Under the pieces are notes generated by a model. It was not told the DNA's origin. It worked only from the letters and a program-made list of their open reading frames with translations, and made no database searches. The position numbers were made by a program, and so were the translations under genes. Shown here piece by piece: positions 7,841-16,891 of a stretch of DNA of 64,000 bases (the first letter of the stretch is position 1; the number at the start of each line of letters is the position of its first letter). Origin of the DNA: Hydrogenophaga intermedia (GTDB lineage: Bacteria > Pseudomonadota > Gammaproteobacteria > Burkholderiales > Burkholderiaceae_C); the NCBI RefSeq assembly GCF_000723405.1, contig NZ_CCAE010000006.1, positions 75,001 to 139,000 of the forward strand, given 5' to 3'.

Positions 7841-10121
7841 CCAGGCGCGCCACGATCTCGCAGAACTGCTCGACCGCGTCGGTCTTGAACACCACCTCGC
7901 GCACGCCGGCGGCGCGCGCCTCGGCCTGCAGTTCGTCGGTGATGTAACCCGAGGCCACGGCCACCGGCAGTCGGGGCTCGATGGCGAGCGCCTCGCGCGC
8001 CACCTCCAGGCCCGACATGCCGGGCATGTTGTAGTCGGTCAACAGCAGCGCGAATTCGCCCGGGCGCTCGCGCAGTGCGGCCAGCGCGTCGGTCTGCACG
8101 GACAAGGCCGTCACGCGGTAGCCCCGCCGCTCCAGCAAGCGGCGCACCAGGAAGACGAGCGTGTCGTCGTCGTCGAGGTAGAGGATGTGGGGAATGGCCT
8201 CGGACGGGGCCGGCTCGGTGGGGTGGGGCTGGGGGTGTTCCACGGCGGGCATTGTGACGGGTTTGTCTTCGGCTGTCGCCTCGTCGGCGGGCAAGGGTGG
8301 CAACCACAGCGTGATCGTGGTGCCGGTCTGCGGCGTGCTGCACACCTCGATGTGGCCGCCATGCGCTTCCACGATGCCCAGCACCACGGACAGGCCCAGG
8401 CCCGTGCCCTGGCCCACGGGCTTGGTCGTGAAGAAGGGTTCGAACATGCGGCGCTGCACCGCCTCGTCCATGCCGCTGCCATCGTCGATCACGCGCAGGC
8501 GCAGCGCGGGCTGGCCGGCCTCTCGGCACGCCTGCGCCAGCGACGCCGGCCAGCGCGCGACGGGCGCGGACGACGCGGGCACGCTGTCCAGCGCGATCTC
8601 GATCGCGCCGCCGCGCGCCGGCAAGGCGTGCAGCGCGTTGGTGCCCAGGTTCACCAGCACCTGCTGCAGTTGCGTGGCGTCGCCCGACACCTCGGGCAGC
8701 GATGGCGCGATGGTCTGCACCAGTTGCACCTGCGGCGGCAGGGCCGCACGCAGCAGCGCGCAGGACTCCACCACCACCGCGGCCAGCGGCACCGGCGCAC
8801 GCGCCAGGGGCTGCTGCCGGCTGAAGGTCAGGATCTGGCGCACCAGCTCGCGGCCACGCCGAGCGGCCGTGCTGATCTCGCCCAGGCTTTCCTGCACCGG
8901 CGCGTCGGCCGTCAGGTCCTCGCGCGCGAGGTCGGCGTTGCCCAGGATGGCGGTCAGGATGTTGTTGAAATCGTGCGCCACGCCACCGGCCAGCGTGCCC
9001 AGCGCCTGCATCTTCTGCGACTGCGACAGCCGCGCTTCCAGCGCCTTCTGCTCCGACTGCGCGTCCTTCATCGCGGTGATGTCGATGAAGGTCAGCACCA
9101 CGCGGCGCAGGCCGCCCTGCGAGTCGCTCTCCGGGTAGCCGCTGCACAAGGCCCAGCGCAGCCGCGCGCCGCCGTCGATGGGCAGGCCCACGACCACATC
9201 GCGCACCGGCTGGCCCGTCATCAGCACCCGCTCGAACGGCCGGTCGTGCCGGCGCAGCGGCTGGCCGGCCTCGTCGAGCATGCGCCAGCTTTCGTAGCTC
9301 GGCTCGGGCACCACGCCATCGGCGCCCACCTCGCTCCAGGTGAGGAAGCGCCGCGCGGCGGTGTTCATGCGCCACAGCGTGTGGTCGGGGTGAAACACCA
9401 TCACGCCCGCGTCCAGGTTGTCCACCAGGCGCTGCAGGTCGGCCTCGCGCTGGCGCTGCACGGCGCGCGCGGCCTGCGCCTCGTCGCGCAGGCGCAGCAT
9501 GAGCAGGCACTGGAAGGCCAACACACACAGCAGGTAGGCAATGAGGAAACAGAAAGTGAGCAGCGCCACCGTGGGCTGGAAGGGCCAGCGAAGCACCACG
9601 CCCACCAGCGCGTAGCCCAGCAGGATGCTCACCTGCAGCCATAACACGCCACTCAGGGTGCGGAACTCCACCGGCGCGGGCCAGGGGCGGTGTGTACGCG
9701 CATCGCCGATCATGAGCAGCAAGAGCGCCAGATTGGTGCCGATCCACAGCATCTGGCGCGCGGGCAGGCTGTCGATGACCTCGATGAAAAACACCGTTAC
9801 CGGCCACTCCACCAGGATCAGCACCAGAACGCCCGTCATCACCCGGCGCACCGACAAGCCCAGATACGACCGGAAGCCCACCCACAGCAGCGCGAAGGTG
9901 AGCGTGAACAGCAGGTTGCTCAACGGCAGCCCCACCCAGGCGGGCAGCAGCGGGCGCGCGCTCATGGCGAGCGAGGCGATGGTGTGCGTGAGGCAGGCCA
10001 GGGCCCACCAGCCCAGGCCGCCCACGTGCGGCAGGCGCCGGTGCTGGGTCCAGAAGGCCAGGCCGATGACGATGTCGATGCCGGTCCACACGGCATACAG
10101 CGTGGGCAGGTGAAGCGACAT
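7824..10121 (-). CDS. Membrane hybrid histidine kinase/response regulator
   Basis: A 765-residue sensor. An N-terminal region of about seven hydrophobic helices (residues ~1-215) is followed by a short coiled linker, a PAS-type segment (~225-350), HisKA with the phospho-acceptor H383 in GGVAHDFNNILTAI, an HATPase domain (DDGSGMDEA and GTGLGLSVV), and a C-terminal receiver with D696 in LLLTDYNMPG. There is no HPt or output domain, so the phosphate must go elsewhere or be used as feedback. I start at ATG 10121; the frame continues to 10367 but the extra part is Arg/Gly-rich and not membrane-like. The signal is unknown. Confidence 0.88.
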   Translation of the reverse strand: MSLHLPTLYAVWTGIDIVIGLAFWTQHRRLPHVGGLGWWALACLTHTIASLAMSARPLLPAWVGLPLSNLLFTLTFALLWVGFRSYLGLSVRRVMTGVLVLILVEWPVTVFFIEVIDSLPARQMLWIGTNLALLLLMIGDARTHRPWPAPVEFRTLSGVLWLQVSILLGYALVGVVLRWPFQPTVALLTFCFLIAYLLCVLAFQCLLMLRLRDEAQAARAVQRQREADLQRLVDNLDAGVMVFHPDHTLWRMNTAARRFLTWSEVGADGVVPEPSYESWRMLDEAGQPLRRHDRPFERVLMTGQPVRDVVVGLPIDGGARLRWALCSGYPESDSQGGLRRVVLTFIDITAMKDAQSEQKALEARLSQSQKMQALGTLAGGVAHDFNNILTAILGNADLAREDLTADAPVQESLGEISTAARRGRELVRQILTFSRQQPLARAPVPLAAVVVESCALLRAALPPQVQLVQTIAPSLPEVSGDATQLQQVLVNLGTNALHALPARGGAIEIALDSVPASSAPVARWPASLAQACREAGQPALRLRVIDDGSGMDEAVQRRMFEPFFTTKPVGQGTGLGLSVVLGIVEAHGGHIEVCSTPQTGTTITLWLPPLPADEATAEDKPVTMPAVEHPQPHPTEPAPSEAIPHILYLDDDDTLVFLVRRLLERRGYRVTALSVQTDALAALRERPGEFALLLTDYNMPGMSGLEVAREALAIEPRLPVAVASGYITDELQAEARAAGVREVVFKTDAVEQFCEIVARLVKPAD

Positions 10122-10365
10122 GGAGGGGTGGGGAAACCGGTGGGAATCGGCGGTGGCGGAGCGCGGCCCGCGGGCGCGGGGCGCGCCTTCGGGAAGAATG
10201 GGCCATTGCAGCACGCGCTCCCGCGCGCGAGCGCCGGATAAGCGGCACGAAAACCGTGCAAACCCCGGCCTCCCGCCGGCAGCGCTTTCACCCAGGTGAC
10301 ACCCCGGGCCAAAGCAGTCGCTGTCGGGACAAAAGCGATCGCGCCGCGCCGCCCAGAATCGCGCC

Positions 10366-11037
10366 ATGGGAACGCTATACCTCGTGCGGCACGGCCAAGC
10401 CTCCTTCGGCGCCGCCGACTATGACCAACTCAGCGAGCTGGGCCAGCGCCAGTCGGTGCGACTGGGGCGCTACTGGGCCGAACGTGGGCTGCGCTTCGAC
10501 GCCGTGGTCACGGGCTCGCTGCGCCGCCACGAACAGACCTGGGCCGGCATCGCCGAGGGCGCGGGCCTGGCGCTGCAGCCGCTGGTGATGCCGGGCCTGA
10601 ACGAGTACGACGCCGACGCGGTGATCCGCTGCATCCACCCGCAGCCGCTGCAGAAGCCGGACACACCCGAGCTCTACCGTCACCACTTCCGCCTGCTGCG
10701 CGACGGCCTCACGCAGTGGATGGCCGGCACGGTGAGCCCACAGGGCATGCCCAGCTACGACGACTTCGCGCGCGGCATCGCCGGCGCGCTGGACCACGTG
10801 CGTGGCACGCACCACCAGCAGAATGTGCTCATCGTCTCCAGCGGAGGGCCGATCGCCACCGCCGTGGGCCAGGTGCTGGGGCTCAGCCCCGAGGCCACGA
10901 TCGAGCTGAACCTGCGCATCCGCAACAGCGCGGTGACCGAGTTCCAGTTCACGCCCAAGCGGCACAGCCTGCTGACGTACAACACGCTGCCGCACCTGGA
11001 TGGGTCGGACTACAAGGACTGGATCACTTACGCGTGA
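10366..11037 (+). CDS. Histidine phosphatase (phosphoglycerate-mutase-like)
   Basis: A 223-residue histidine phosphatase superfamily protein. The catalytic RHG motif is at the N-terminus (LYLVRHGQASFG), SLRRHEQTW supplies the second Arg/His region, and the late His lies just after the ISSGGPIATAV-like stretch. Cofactor-independent substrates in this branch range from phospho-sugars to protein phosphohistidine (SixA-like). It is transcribed away from the hybrid kinase with about 244 bases between the start codons. The repeat element at 11076 follows its stop closely. Confidence 0.88.
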   Translation: MGTLYLVRHGQASFGAADYDQLSELGQRQSVRLGRYWAERGLRFDAVVTGSLRRHEQTWAGIAEGAGLALQPLVMPGLNEYDADAVIRCIHPQPLQKPDTPELYRHHFRLLRDGLTQWMAGTVSPQGMPSYDDFARGIAGALDHVRGTHHQQNVLIVSSGGPIATAVGQVLGLSPEATIELNLRIRNSAVTEFQFTPKRHSLLTYNTLPHLDGSDYKDWITYA

Positions 11038-11075
11038 TGCATCCTCGCGTTCCTCGAGCTGGCTTCTTGCGGAGG

Positions 11076-11520
11076 CCTCGCGCTGACGGCTGGCGTGGTC
11101 CGCGTTCTCCGGCCCACGCTCGCGCAGATGTTCCCGTGCGCTCCACCGGGCCTGCGTCAACACCGCTGTTGGCACGCCCCCTCTGTGGCAAGCGCGAATG
11201 GGGCCTGCGCCCGCGAACCCCACCATCCGTCGAGAGTGACGCCCTGGCGCACCACCATGAAACGGGCTCCCCTTAATTGGGGTCATTAATTGGGGTCAGA
11301 TTCCAATTAATCGCCGCGTGAGGGGAAGTCCGGTCTTCTTTGGCTGGCCAGTGCGCTACTGGGGTCGATGGTGTGGGTGTCCGGGCGCAGGCCCCATTCG
11401 CGCTTGCCTCAGAGGGGGCGCGCCAACCACGGCGGTGACGCCAGCCCTGTTCGAGTGCTCGGGCGCCTCTGCGCGAGCGTGGGCCGGAGAACGGGCACAC
11501 GCACCAGCGGCCCTCGCGAG
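11076..11520. repeat. Long palindromic dispersed repeat, copy A
   Basis: A ~445-bp non-coding element, one of two direct copies in the window (the other is at 16892-17322). Each copy is an imperfect inverted repeat along nearly its whole length. Here 11103-11128 is the exact reverse complement of 11468-11493, and 11184-11210 of 11382-11408. The centre holds the near-palindrome TTAATTGG..CCAATTAA (11286-11310), preceded by an extra 13-bp unit TTAATTGGGGTCA, so that the unit occurs in tandem at 11273-11285 and 11286-11298. It fills the convergent gap between the phosphatase (stop 11037) and the creatininase homologue (stop 11570). The central motif resembles the palindromes of REP/RAYT-type families. 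No transposase is encoded. The rest of 11038-11569 holds no recognised gene. Confidence 0.88.
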
Positions 11521-11569
11521 GTGCAGGCACGCACTCGCGAGATACAGACCAGTCAGCAGCCAGGCCCGA

Positions 11570-12400
11570 TCACCCGCGCCTGAGCGTATCCCCAGGCAAC
11601 TGATCCATCTCCACCAACAGCTTCGCCAGCGCCCGCCCCGCCGCATCGAGCAGTGCGCGCCCGTTCTCCGCCGTGGCCGCGCTGGCGTTGCCCACCGCAC
11701 CAGAGGGATTGAGGTCCTGCGCCTGCCAGGCGAACTTCGCGCTGCGCCCGTTGCCCAGCGTCTCGAATCGCTGCGCACGCTGCTCGCTGCTCGAGGCGAA
11801 GTTGCGCGCCAGCTCCATGCGCACGCGGCCCGGGTTGAGCACGCGCATCAGCGCCGTTTCCACCTCGCCCGCGTGCGCGCCGAAGCGCTGCTCGTGCGCA
11901 GAGAAACGTGCGTTCACGTCCTGTCCCTGCGCGTCGAGCAAGGGCAGGTGAAACCAGCTCGTGCTCACCACCAGCAGGCCGCGGCGCGCGCGCAGGTCGC
12001 GCGCCACCGGGTCCAGCAGGCCCACCTGCCCACCGTGGGTGTTGAAGATCAGCAGCTTCTTCACGCCCGCGTCGGCCACGCACTCCGCGAGTTCGGTCCA
12101 CAGGCGGATCAGCGTCTCGGCCTTGAGCGTGAGGGTGCCCGCGAAGGCCGTGTGCTCGGGCGAGAAGCCCACGGCCTGCAGCGGCAGGAACAGCGCGGGC
12201 AGGTCGACCGGCAGGTGCCCCAGCGCGGTCTCGATCACGCCGCGCGCGATGTCCGCGTCCACCGACAGCGGCAGGTGCGGCCCGTGCTGCTCGGTGGCGG
12301 CCACGGGCAGCACGGCAATGGCGCGCTCGCGGTCGAGCGCCGCGAACTCGGTGGCGCTCAGGTCTTGCCAGTAGCGCGAGGAAGGGGTGGCGGCGGACAT
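11570..12400 (-). CDS. Creatininase-family amidohydrolase (paralogue 1)
   Basis: A 276-residue cytosolic metal amidohydrolase of the creatininase family. The metal/active-site motifs are present: ATEQHGPHLPLSVDADIA (residues ~34-51), FNTHGGQVGL and HAGEVETALM. Known members cleave creatinine, F420 precursors, mycofactocin or guanine-derived amides, so the substrate is open. It lies 50 bases downstream of the Cfa gene on the same strand and may be co-transcribed with it, but no functional link is evident. A second member of the family sits at 42640. Confidence 0.88.
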   Translation of the reverse strand: MSAATPSSRYWQDLSATEFAALDRERAIAVLPVAATEQHGPHLPLSVDADIARGVIETALGHLPVDLPALFLPLQAVGFSPEHTAFAGTLTLKAETLIRLWTELAECVADAGVKKLLIFNTHGGQVGLLDPVARDLRARRGLLVVSTSWFHLPLLDAQGQDVNARFSAHEQRFGAHAGEVETALMRVLNPGRVRMELARNFASSSEQRAQRFETLGNGRSAKFAWQAQDLNPSGAVGNASAATAENGRALLDAAGRALAKLLVEMDQLPGDTLRRG

Positions 12401-12450
12401 CGCCCGATCTTACGGGCGACGCCGCCAGGGCGGGGCCACGCGTCGACGCG

Positions 12451-13668
12451 TCAGCGGTAGAGCCAGCCGCGCGACCACGGCAACTCGCTCGCCACCCGGC
12501 CCGAGGGCCGGCACAGCACCTGGAACAGCGCGATCTCGTCGTGCTCGAAGGCCCAGGCGCAGCCGGCCAGGTAAACGCGCCAGATTCGCCAGGTCTTCTC
12601 GTCCACCATGGCGCGCAACGCGGCGGCCTTGGCCTCGAAGCGCTCGCTCCACAGCCCGCAGGTGCGCGCGTAGTGGCGGCGCAGGTTCTCGATGTCGAAG
12701 GCCTCCAGGCCGCCCTCCTGCAGGGTGCGCAGCACGGTGGCGATGTGCGGCAGCTCGCCACGCGGGAACACGTAGCGCTCGATGAAGCTGCCACCGCCAT
12801 GCGCCGTCTCGCCGTCGTTGGCGTCGGTGCTGGTGATGCCGTGGTTCATGGCCCAGCCGTCGGGTTTGAGAAGTTGGCGGATCTTCTGGAAGTAGGGCAC
12901 CAGGTTGTCCAGGCCCACGTGCTCGAACATGCCCACGCTGGTGATGCGGTCGAAGGGCCCGTCCTTCACGTCGCGGTAGTCCTGCAGGCGGATCTGAATG
13001 CGGTCCTGCAGGCCCGCGCGCTTCACGCGCTCGGTGGCCAGGTCGAACTGGTTCTGCGACAGCGTGACGCCCACGCACTGCGCGCCGAACTGCTGCGCCG
13101 CGCGCAACACCAGCGCGCCCCAGCCGCAGCCGATGTCGAGCAGGCGCTGGCCCGGCTGCAACCGGATCTTGCGCAGGATGTGGTCGATCTTCTTCACCTG
13201 CGCCTGGTCCAGTGTCTCGTCGCCGTTCTCGAAGTAGGCGCAGGAATAGACCATGTTCTCGTCCAGCCACTCGCCGTAGAAGGCGTTGGAGACGTCGTAG
13301 TGGTACTGGATGGCCTCGGAATCGGTCTCGCGCGTGTGCTGGAAGCTGCGCTTGATGCGGCCCATCAGGCCGTTCTCGGGCTGGGCGTTGTCGGCCAGGC
13401 CGTGGGCCGCCGCCAGCACGTCGGCCAGCGACCCCTCCACGTCGATCAGCCCCTCCACGTAAGCGCGCCCGAGCGTGTCGAGGTTGGGATCGATCAGCAG
13501 CGGCAGGCCGCTGGCGTCCTTCACGCGGATGGTGACCTGGGGCTGCTCGAAGCGACCCAGGTCGATCGGCGTGCCGCCGTCGCGCCAGTACAGCCGCACC
13601 GGCAGGTTGACCTTGTCTTGCATGCGCCGTGCCCAGGGCATCAGCGCCATTTCCACGATTGCTCCCAT
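12451..13668 (-). CDS. cfa: Cyclopropane-fatty-acyl-phospholipid synthase
   Basis: A 405-residue SAM-dependent enzyme that adds a methylene bridge to unsaturated phospholipid acyl chains. An N-terminal lipid-binding part with EGLIDVEGSLADVL precedes the QYHYDVSNAFYGEWLDENMVY signature. SAM motif I is LLDIGCGWGALVLRAAQ, and VGMFEHVGLDNL lies downstream. Length agrees with the family (380-430). GGAGGGAT upstream of ATG 13668 is a good ribosome site. Transcription diverges from the thiol transporter at 13893. Confidence 0.95.
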   Translation of the reverse strand: MGAIVEMALMPWARRMQDKVNLPVRLYWRDGGTPIDLGRFEQPQVTIRVKDASGLPLLIDPNLDTLGRAYVEGLIDVEGSLADVLAAAHGLADNAQPENGLMGRIKRSFQHTRETDSEAIQYHYDVSNAFYGEWLDENMVYSCAYFENGDETLDQAQVKKIDHILRKIRLQPGQRLLDIGCGWGALVLRAAQQFGAQCVGVTLSQNQFDLATERVKRAGLQDRIQIRLQDYRDVKDGPFDRITSVGMFEHVGLDNLVPYFQKIRQLLKPDGWAMNHGITSTDANDGETAHGGGSFIERYVFPRGELPHIATVLRTLQEGGLEAFDIENLRRHYARTCGLWSERFEAKAAALRAMVDEKTWRIWRVYLAGCAWAFEHDEIALFQVLCRPSGRVASELPWSRGWLYR

Positions 13669-13692
13669 TCAGGATCCCTCCAATGGTGGTGT

Positions 13693-13702
13693 TTGACGTC
13701 AA
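13693..13702. promoter_or_regulatory. Palindrome TTGACGTCAA upstream of cfa
   Basis: A perfect 10-bp palindrome 24 bases before the cfa start codon, inside the 224-base divergent spacer. It could be a regulator site; chance occurrence is also plausible. No other clear signal was recognised in 13669-13892. Confidence 0.25.
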
Positions 13703-13892
13703 GCCAAGCTGCGGTTTTACCCAAAAATCCGCGGCCGTGAATCGCCGATGACAAATCCGCACCGGTCGAGCGCCTTATCCGCACCTTGCGCACCTTGGCA
13801 AAACCCGTGCCCAGGCAAAGGCCCTGGCGGAACTCGGGTGCCGCCGCCCGCTCATACCGCGGCGCCCACCGGCGCCCGACAATCCCCTGGTC

Positions 13893-16139
13893 ATGACCCT
13901 GCCCCTTCTGTCCCTGGCCGCGCGCGCGCGGCGCCTCCTGCTCGCCTCCCTGGGCGGCCTGGCGCTGTGCCTGCCCCTCGCCGCACCCGCGCAGAACCTC
14001 GCCGCCCTCATGAAAGGCGCGCCGGCCGCCGGCGTGTTCCAGTCGGAGCAGACGCGCGCCGAGCTGCTGGCCCACGCGCCCGAGGGCGCCGGCGCCGGCC
14101 GCACCATCTGGCTGGGGCTGCGCCTGGACCACGCACCGCACTGGCACACCTACTGGAAAAACCCGGGCGATTCCGGGCTGGCCACCGAGCTGCGCTGGAC
14201 CCTGCCCGAAGGCGTGAGCGCGGGTGACATTGACTGGCCCACGCCGCGCAAATTCCCCATCGGCACCCTGGCCAACTACGGCTACGACGGGACCGTGGTG
14301 TTGCCCGTGCCGCTGACGGTGAGCGACAACTTCCGCGGCGAGGCCGTGGACGTGCGACTGGACGCGAGCTGGCTGGTGTGCCGCAAGGAATGCATCCCGG
14401 AGGAGGCGAGCTTCACGCTGCGCCTGCCCACCAGCGGCACCACCGGCGGCCACGGCGAGCTGTTCGCCGCCATGCGCGACGCCCGGCCACGCGACCTGAA
14501 GGCGGGCGCCAGCTTGGTCGCGCCCGACGACGGCTTCCTGCGCGTGGCCCTGGACGGCCTGCCCGCCGACTGGCGGGGGCGCGAGCTGGAGTTCTTCCCC
14601 GAACTGGGCGGCGTGATCGAGCCCGGCGCCGCCTGGACCCAGGCCTGGGACGGCGCGCGCTGGACCGCGCGCGTGCCGCTGTCCCCTCAGCGCTTCGACA
14701 GCCCCACGGCCATGGACCTGGTGGTGGCGCCCGCCCAGCCCGCGGGCGAAGGCCCGGGCGAGACCGGCGCGCGCCTGGCCGCCGTGCCCGTGCAGGGCAC
14801 CTGGCCCGCACCGGCGCCGCTGCCCACGGCCGGCGTGCCCGACGCCTTGCAGGCCGCGCTCGACGCCAACGCCGCGCGCTCGGCCGCCGCCTCCGCCCCG
14901 TCCACCCCACCGGCCAGCTCGCTCACCCTCGGCGCGGCGCTGATCGGCGCGCTCATCGGCGGCCTCATCCTCAACCTCATGCCCTGCGTGTTTCCCGTGC
15001 TGGCCATCAAGGTGACCGGGTTCGCGAAGCACGGCGGCGACACCCGCGCGCACCGCGCCCACGGCTTGGCCTACACGGCCGGCGTGGTGCTGTCCTTCCT
15101 GGCGCTGGGTGGCCTGCTGCTGTCCCTGCGCGCGGCGGGTGAACAGCTCGGCTGGGGCTTCCAGTTGCAAAGCCCGGCGGTCGTGGCCGCGCTCGCCACG
15201 CTGTTCACCCTCATCGGCCTGAACCTCGCGGGCCTGTTCGAGTTCGGCAATGTGTTGCCCAGCGGCGTGGCCAGCCTGCAGGCGCGCCACCCCACGGCCG
15301 ACGCCTTCCTCACCGGCGTGCTGGCCACGGCCGTGGCCTCGCCCTGCACCGCGCCGTTCATGGGCGCCTCGCTGGGCCTGGCCATCGCCCTGCCCGCGCC
15401 GCAGGCCCTGCTGATCTTCGGCGTGCTGGGCCTGGGCATGGCCCTGCCCTACCTGCTGGCGAGCTGGGTGCCCGCCGTGGCGCGCGCCCTGCCGCGCCCG
15501 GGCCCGTGGATGGAGCGCTTCAAACAGTTCATGGCCTTCCCCATGTTCGCCACCGTGGTGTGGCTGCTGTGGGTGCTGGGGCAGCAGAGCGGCATCGACG
15601 GCGCGGCCGCGCTGCTCATGCTGCTCGTTGTGCTGGCCCTGGCCATCTGGTCCCTGGGCCTGCGCGGCAAGGGCCGCGTGGTGCTGGGCGGCCTGTCGCT
15701 GGCGGCGCTGCTGGCGCTGGCGGTGGGCATCGGCCCCAACGTGCTGCGCCTGCAGGATGGCGAGGCCAACACCGCCGCCACGGCCACCGGCGTGGCCGGC
15801 CTGGCCTGGGAACCCTGGAGCCCGCAACGCCAGGCCGAATTGCTCGCACAGGGTCGCCCGGTCTTCGTCGACTTCACCGCCGCCTGGTGCGTCACCTGCC
15901 AGTACAACAAGCGCACCACGCTGGCCGACGAGCGCGTGCTGGGCGACGTGGCCGGCAAGAACGTGGCGCTGCTGCGCGCCGACTGGACACGCCGCGACCC
16001 CGCCGTGACGCAGGCCCTGGCCGCGCTGGGCCGCAATGGCGTGCCGGTGTACGCCATCCACAAGAACGGCCAGCCCGTGCAGGTGCTGACCGAAGTGCTG
16101 AGTGTCGAGGAGGTCCGCACGGCGCTGGCCGCACTCTGA
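13893..16139 (+). CDS. ScsB/DsbD-type thiol:disulfide electron transporter
   Basis: A 748-residue inner-membrane protein that should carry electrons from cytosolic thioredoxin to the cell envelope. Parts in order: a signal-like helix (residues ~10-33); a periplasmic domain with the pair C-RKE-C in WLVCRKECIPEE; about eight membrane segments with the redox cysteines in NLMPCVFPVLAIK and AVASPCTAPFMG; and a C-terminal periplasmic thioredoxin domain with WCVTC in FVDFTAAWCVTCQYNK. The CxxxC spacing and long N-domain resemble ScsB rather than classical DsbD. It is followed after 82 bases by a peroxiredoxin-like gene, a plausible reductant-acceptor pair. Confidence 0.9.
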   Translation: MTLPLLSLAARARRLLLASLGGLALCLPLAAPAQNLAALMKGAPAAGVFQSEQTRAELLAHAPEGAGAGRTIWLGLRLDHAPHWHTYWKNPGDSGLATELRWTLPEGVSAGDIDWPTPRKFPIGTLANYGYDGTVVLPVPLTVSDNFRGEAVDVRLDASWLVCRKECIPEEASFTLRLPTSGTTGGHGELFAAMRDARPRDLKAGASLVAPDDGFLRVALDGLPADWRGRELEFFPELGGVIEPGAAWTQAWDGARWTARVPLSPQRFDSPTAMDLVVAPAQPAGEGPGETGARLAAVPVQGTWPAPAPLPTAGVPDALQAALDANAARSAAASAPSTPPASSLTLGAALIGALIGGLILNLMPCVFPVLAIKVTGFAKHGGDTRAHRAHGLAYTAGVVLSFLALGGLLLSLRAAGEQLGWGFQLQSPAVVAALATLFTLIGLNLAGLFEFGNVLPSGVASLQARHPTADAFLTGVLATAVASPCTAPFMGASLGLAIALPAPQALLIFGVLGLGMALPYLLASWVPAVARALPRPGPWMERFKQFMAFPMFATVVWLLWVLGQQSGIDGAAALLMLLVVLALAIWSLGLRGKGRVVLGGLSLAALLALAVGIGPNVLRLQDGEANTAATATGVAGLAWEPWSPQRQAELLAQGRPVFVDFTAAWCVTCQYNKRTTLADERVLGDVAGKNVALLRADWTRRDPAVTQALAALGRNGVPVYAIHKNGQPVQVLTEVLSVEEVRTALAAL

Positions 16140-16221
16140 GAACGCGTTCTGACCGCGCCGCGATGGCGCGCCGCCCGTGCTTCGTTGTTCATCCACCCGC
16201 AACCGTCCGACTGGAGCCACC

Positions 16222-16833
16222 ATGAAACGCCGTCCGCTGATCGCCCTGGGTGCGCTGTCGCCCCTCACCGCCTTCCTGCCCGCCGCGCACGCCGCCGCCG
16301 TGGGCCAGGCCGCGCCCGACTTCACGCTCACCGACACGGCGGGCAAGCCAGTGAAGCTGTCCGACTTCCGCGGCAAGCACGTGGTGCTGGAGTGGAACAA
16401 CCCGGGCTGCCCGTTCGTGCGCAAGCACTACCAGGGCAACATGCAGGCGCTGCAGAAGGAAGCGGCGGACAAGGGCCTGGTGTGGCTGGCGATCAACTCC
16501 ACCGAGGACGCGAGCAGCGACTACCTGACGCCGCCGCAACTGGGCCGCTGGATGAGCGAGCAGAAGGGCGTGCCCACGGCGACGCTGATGGACGAGGACG
16601 GCAAGGTGGGCCGGGCCTACGCGGCGCGCGTGACGCCGCACATGTACGTGATCGACCCGCAGGGCAAGCTGGCCTACGCGGGCGGCATCGACAGCATTCC
16701 CTCGGCGCGGGTGGACGACATCCCCAAGGCCACCAACTACATCCGCCAGGCGATGACGGAGATCGCCGCCGGCAAACCCTTGAGCGTGAGCACGAGCCGG
16801 CCTTACGGGTGCACGATCAAGTACGCGGTCTGA
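16222..16833 (+). CDS. Envelope redoxin/peroxiredoxin-like protein
   Basis: A 203-residue AhpC/TSA-redoxin fold protein with an N-terminal signal peptide (RRPLIALGALSPLTAFLPAAHA), so periplasmic or lipid-free envelope. The core has GQAAPDFTLTDTAGKPVKLSDFRGKHVVLEW, then C63 in NPGCPFVRKHY. There is no CxxC; a second Cys, C197, lies near the C-terminus (YGCTIKY), so C63/C197 could act as peroxidatic and resolving residues. ATG 16222 with GGAG upstream is preferred over the frame start at 16177. It follows the ScsB-like gene and may receive electrons from it. Confidence 0.82.
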   Translation: MKRRPLIALGALSPLTAFLPAAHAAAVGQAAPDFTLTDTAGKPVKLSDFRGKHVVLEWNNPGCPFVRKHYQGNMQALQKEAADKGLVWLAINSTEDASSDYLTPPQLGRWMSEQKGVPTATLMDEDGKVGRAYAARVTPHMYVIDPQGKLAYAGGIDSIPSARVDDIPKATNYIRQAMTEIAAGKPLSVSTSRPYGCTIKYAV

Positions 16834-16891
16834 TTGCCTCCTTCTTCGGCTTTCCTGCTTTTTTTGTTGGCGAGGCGGTTGCGATCCACGT

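Noticed and set aside
11095..11289. Short open frames inside the two repeat copies
   Set aside because: They shift frame and length between the copies, are Arg/Pro-rich and match the inverted-repeat structure rather than codon bias.
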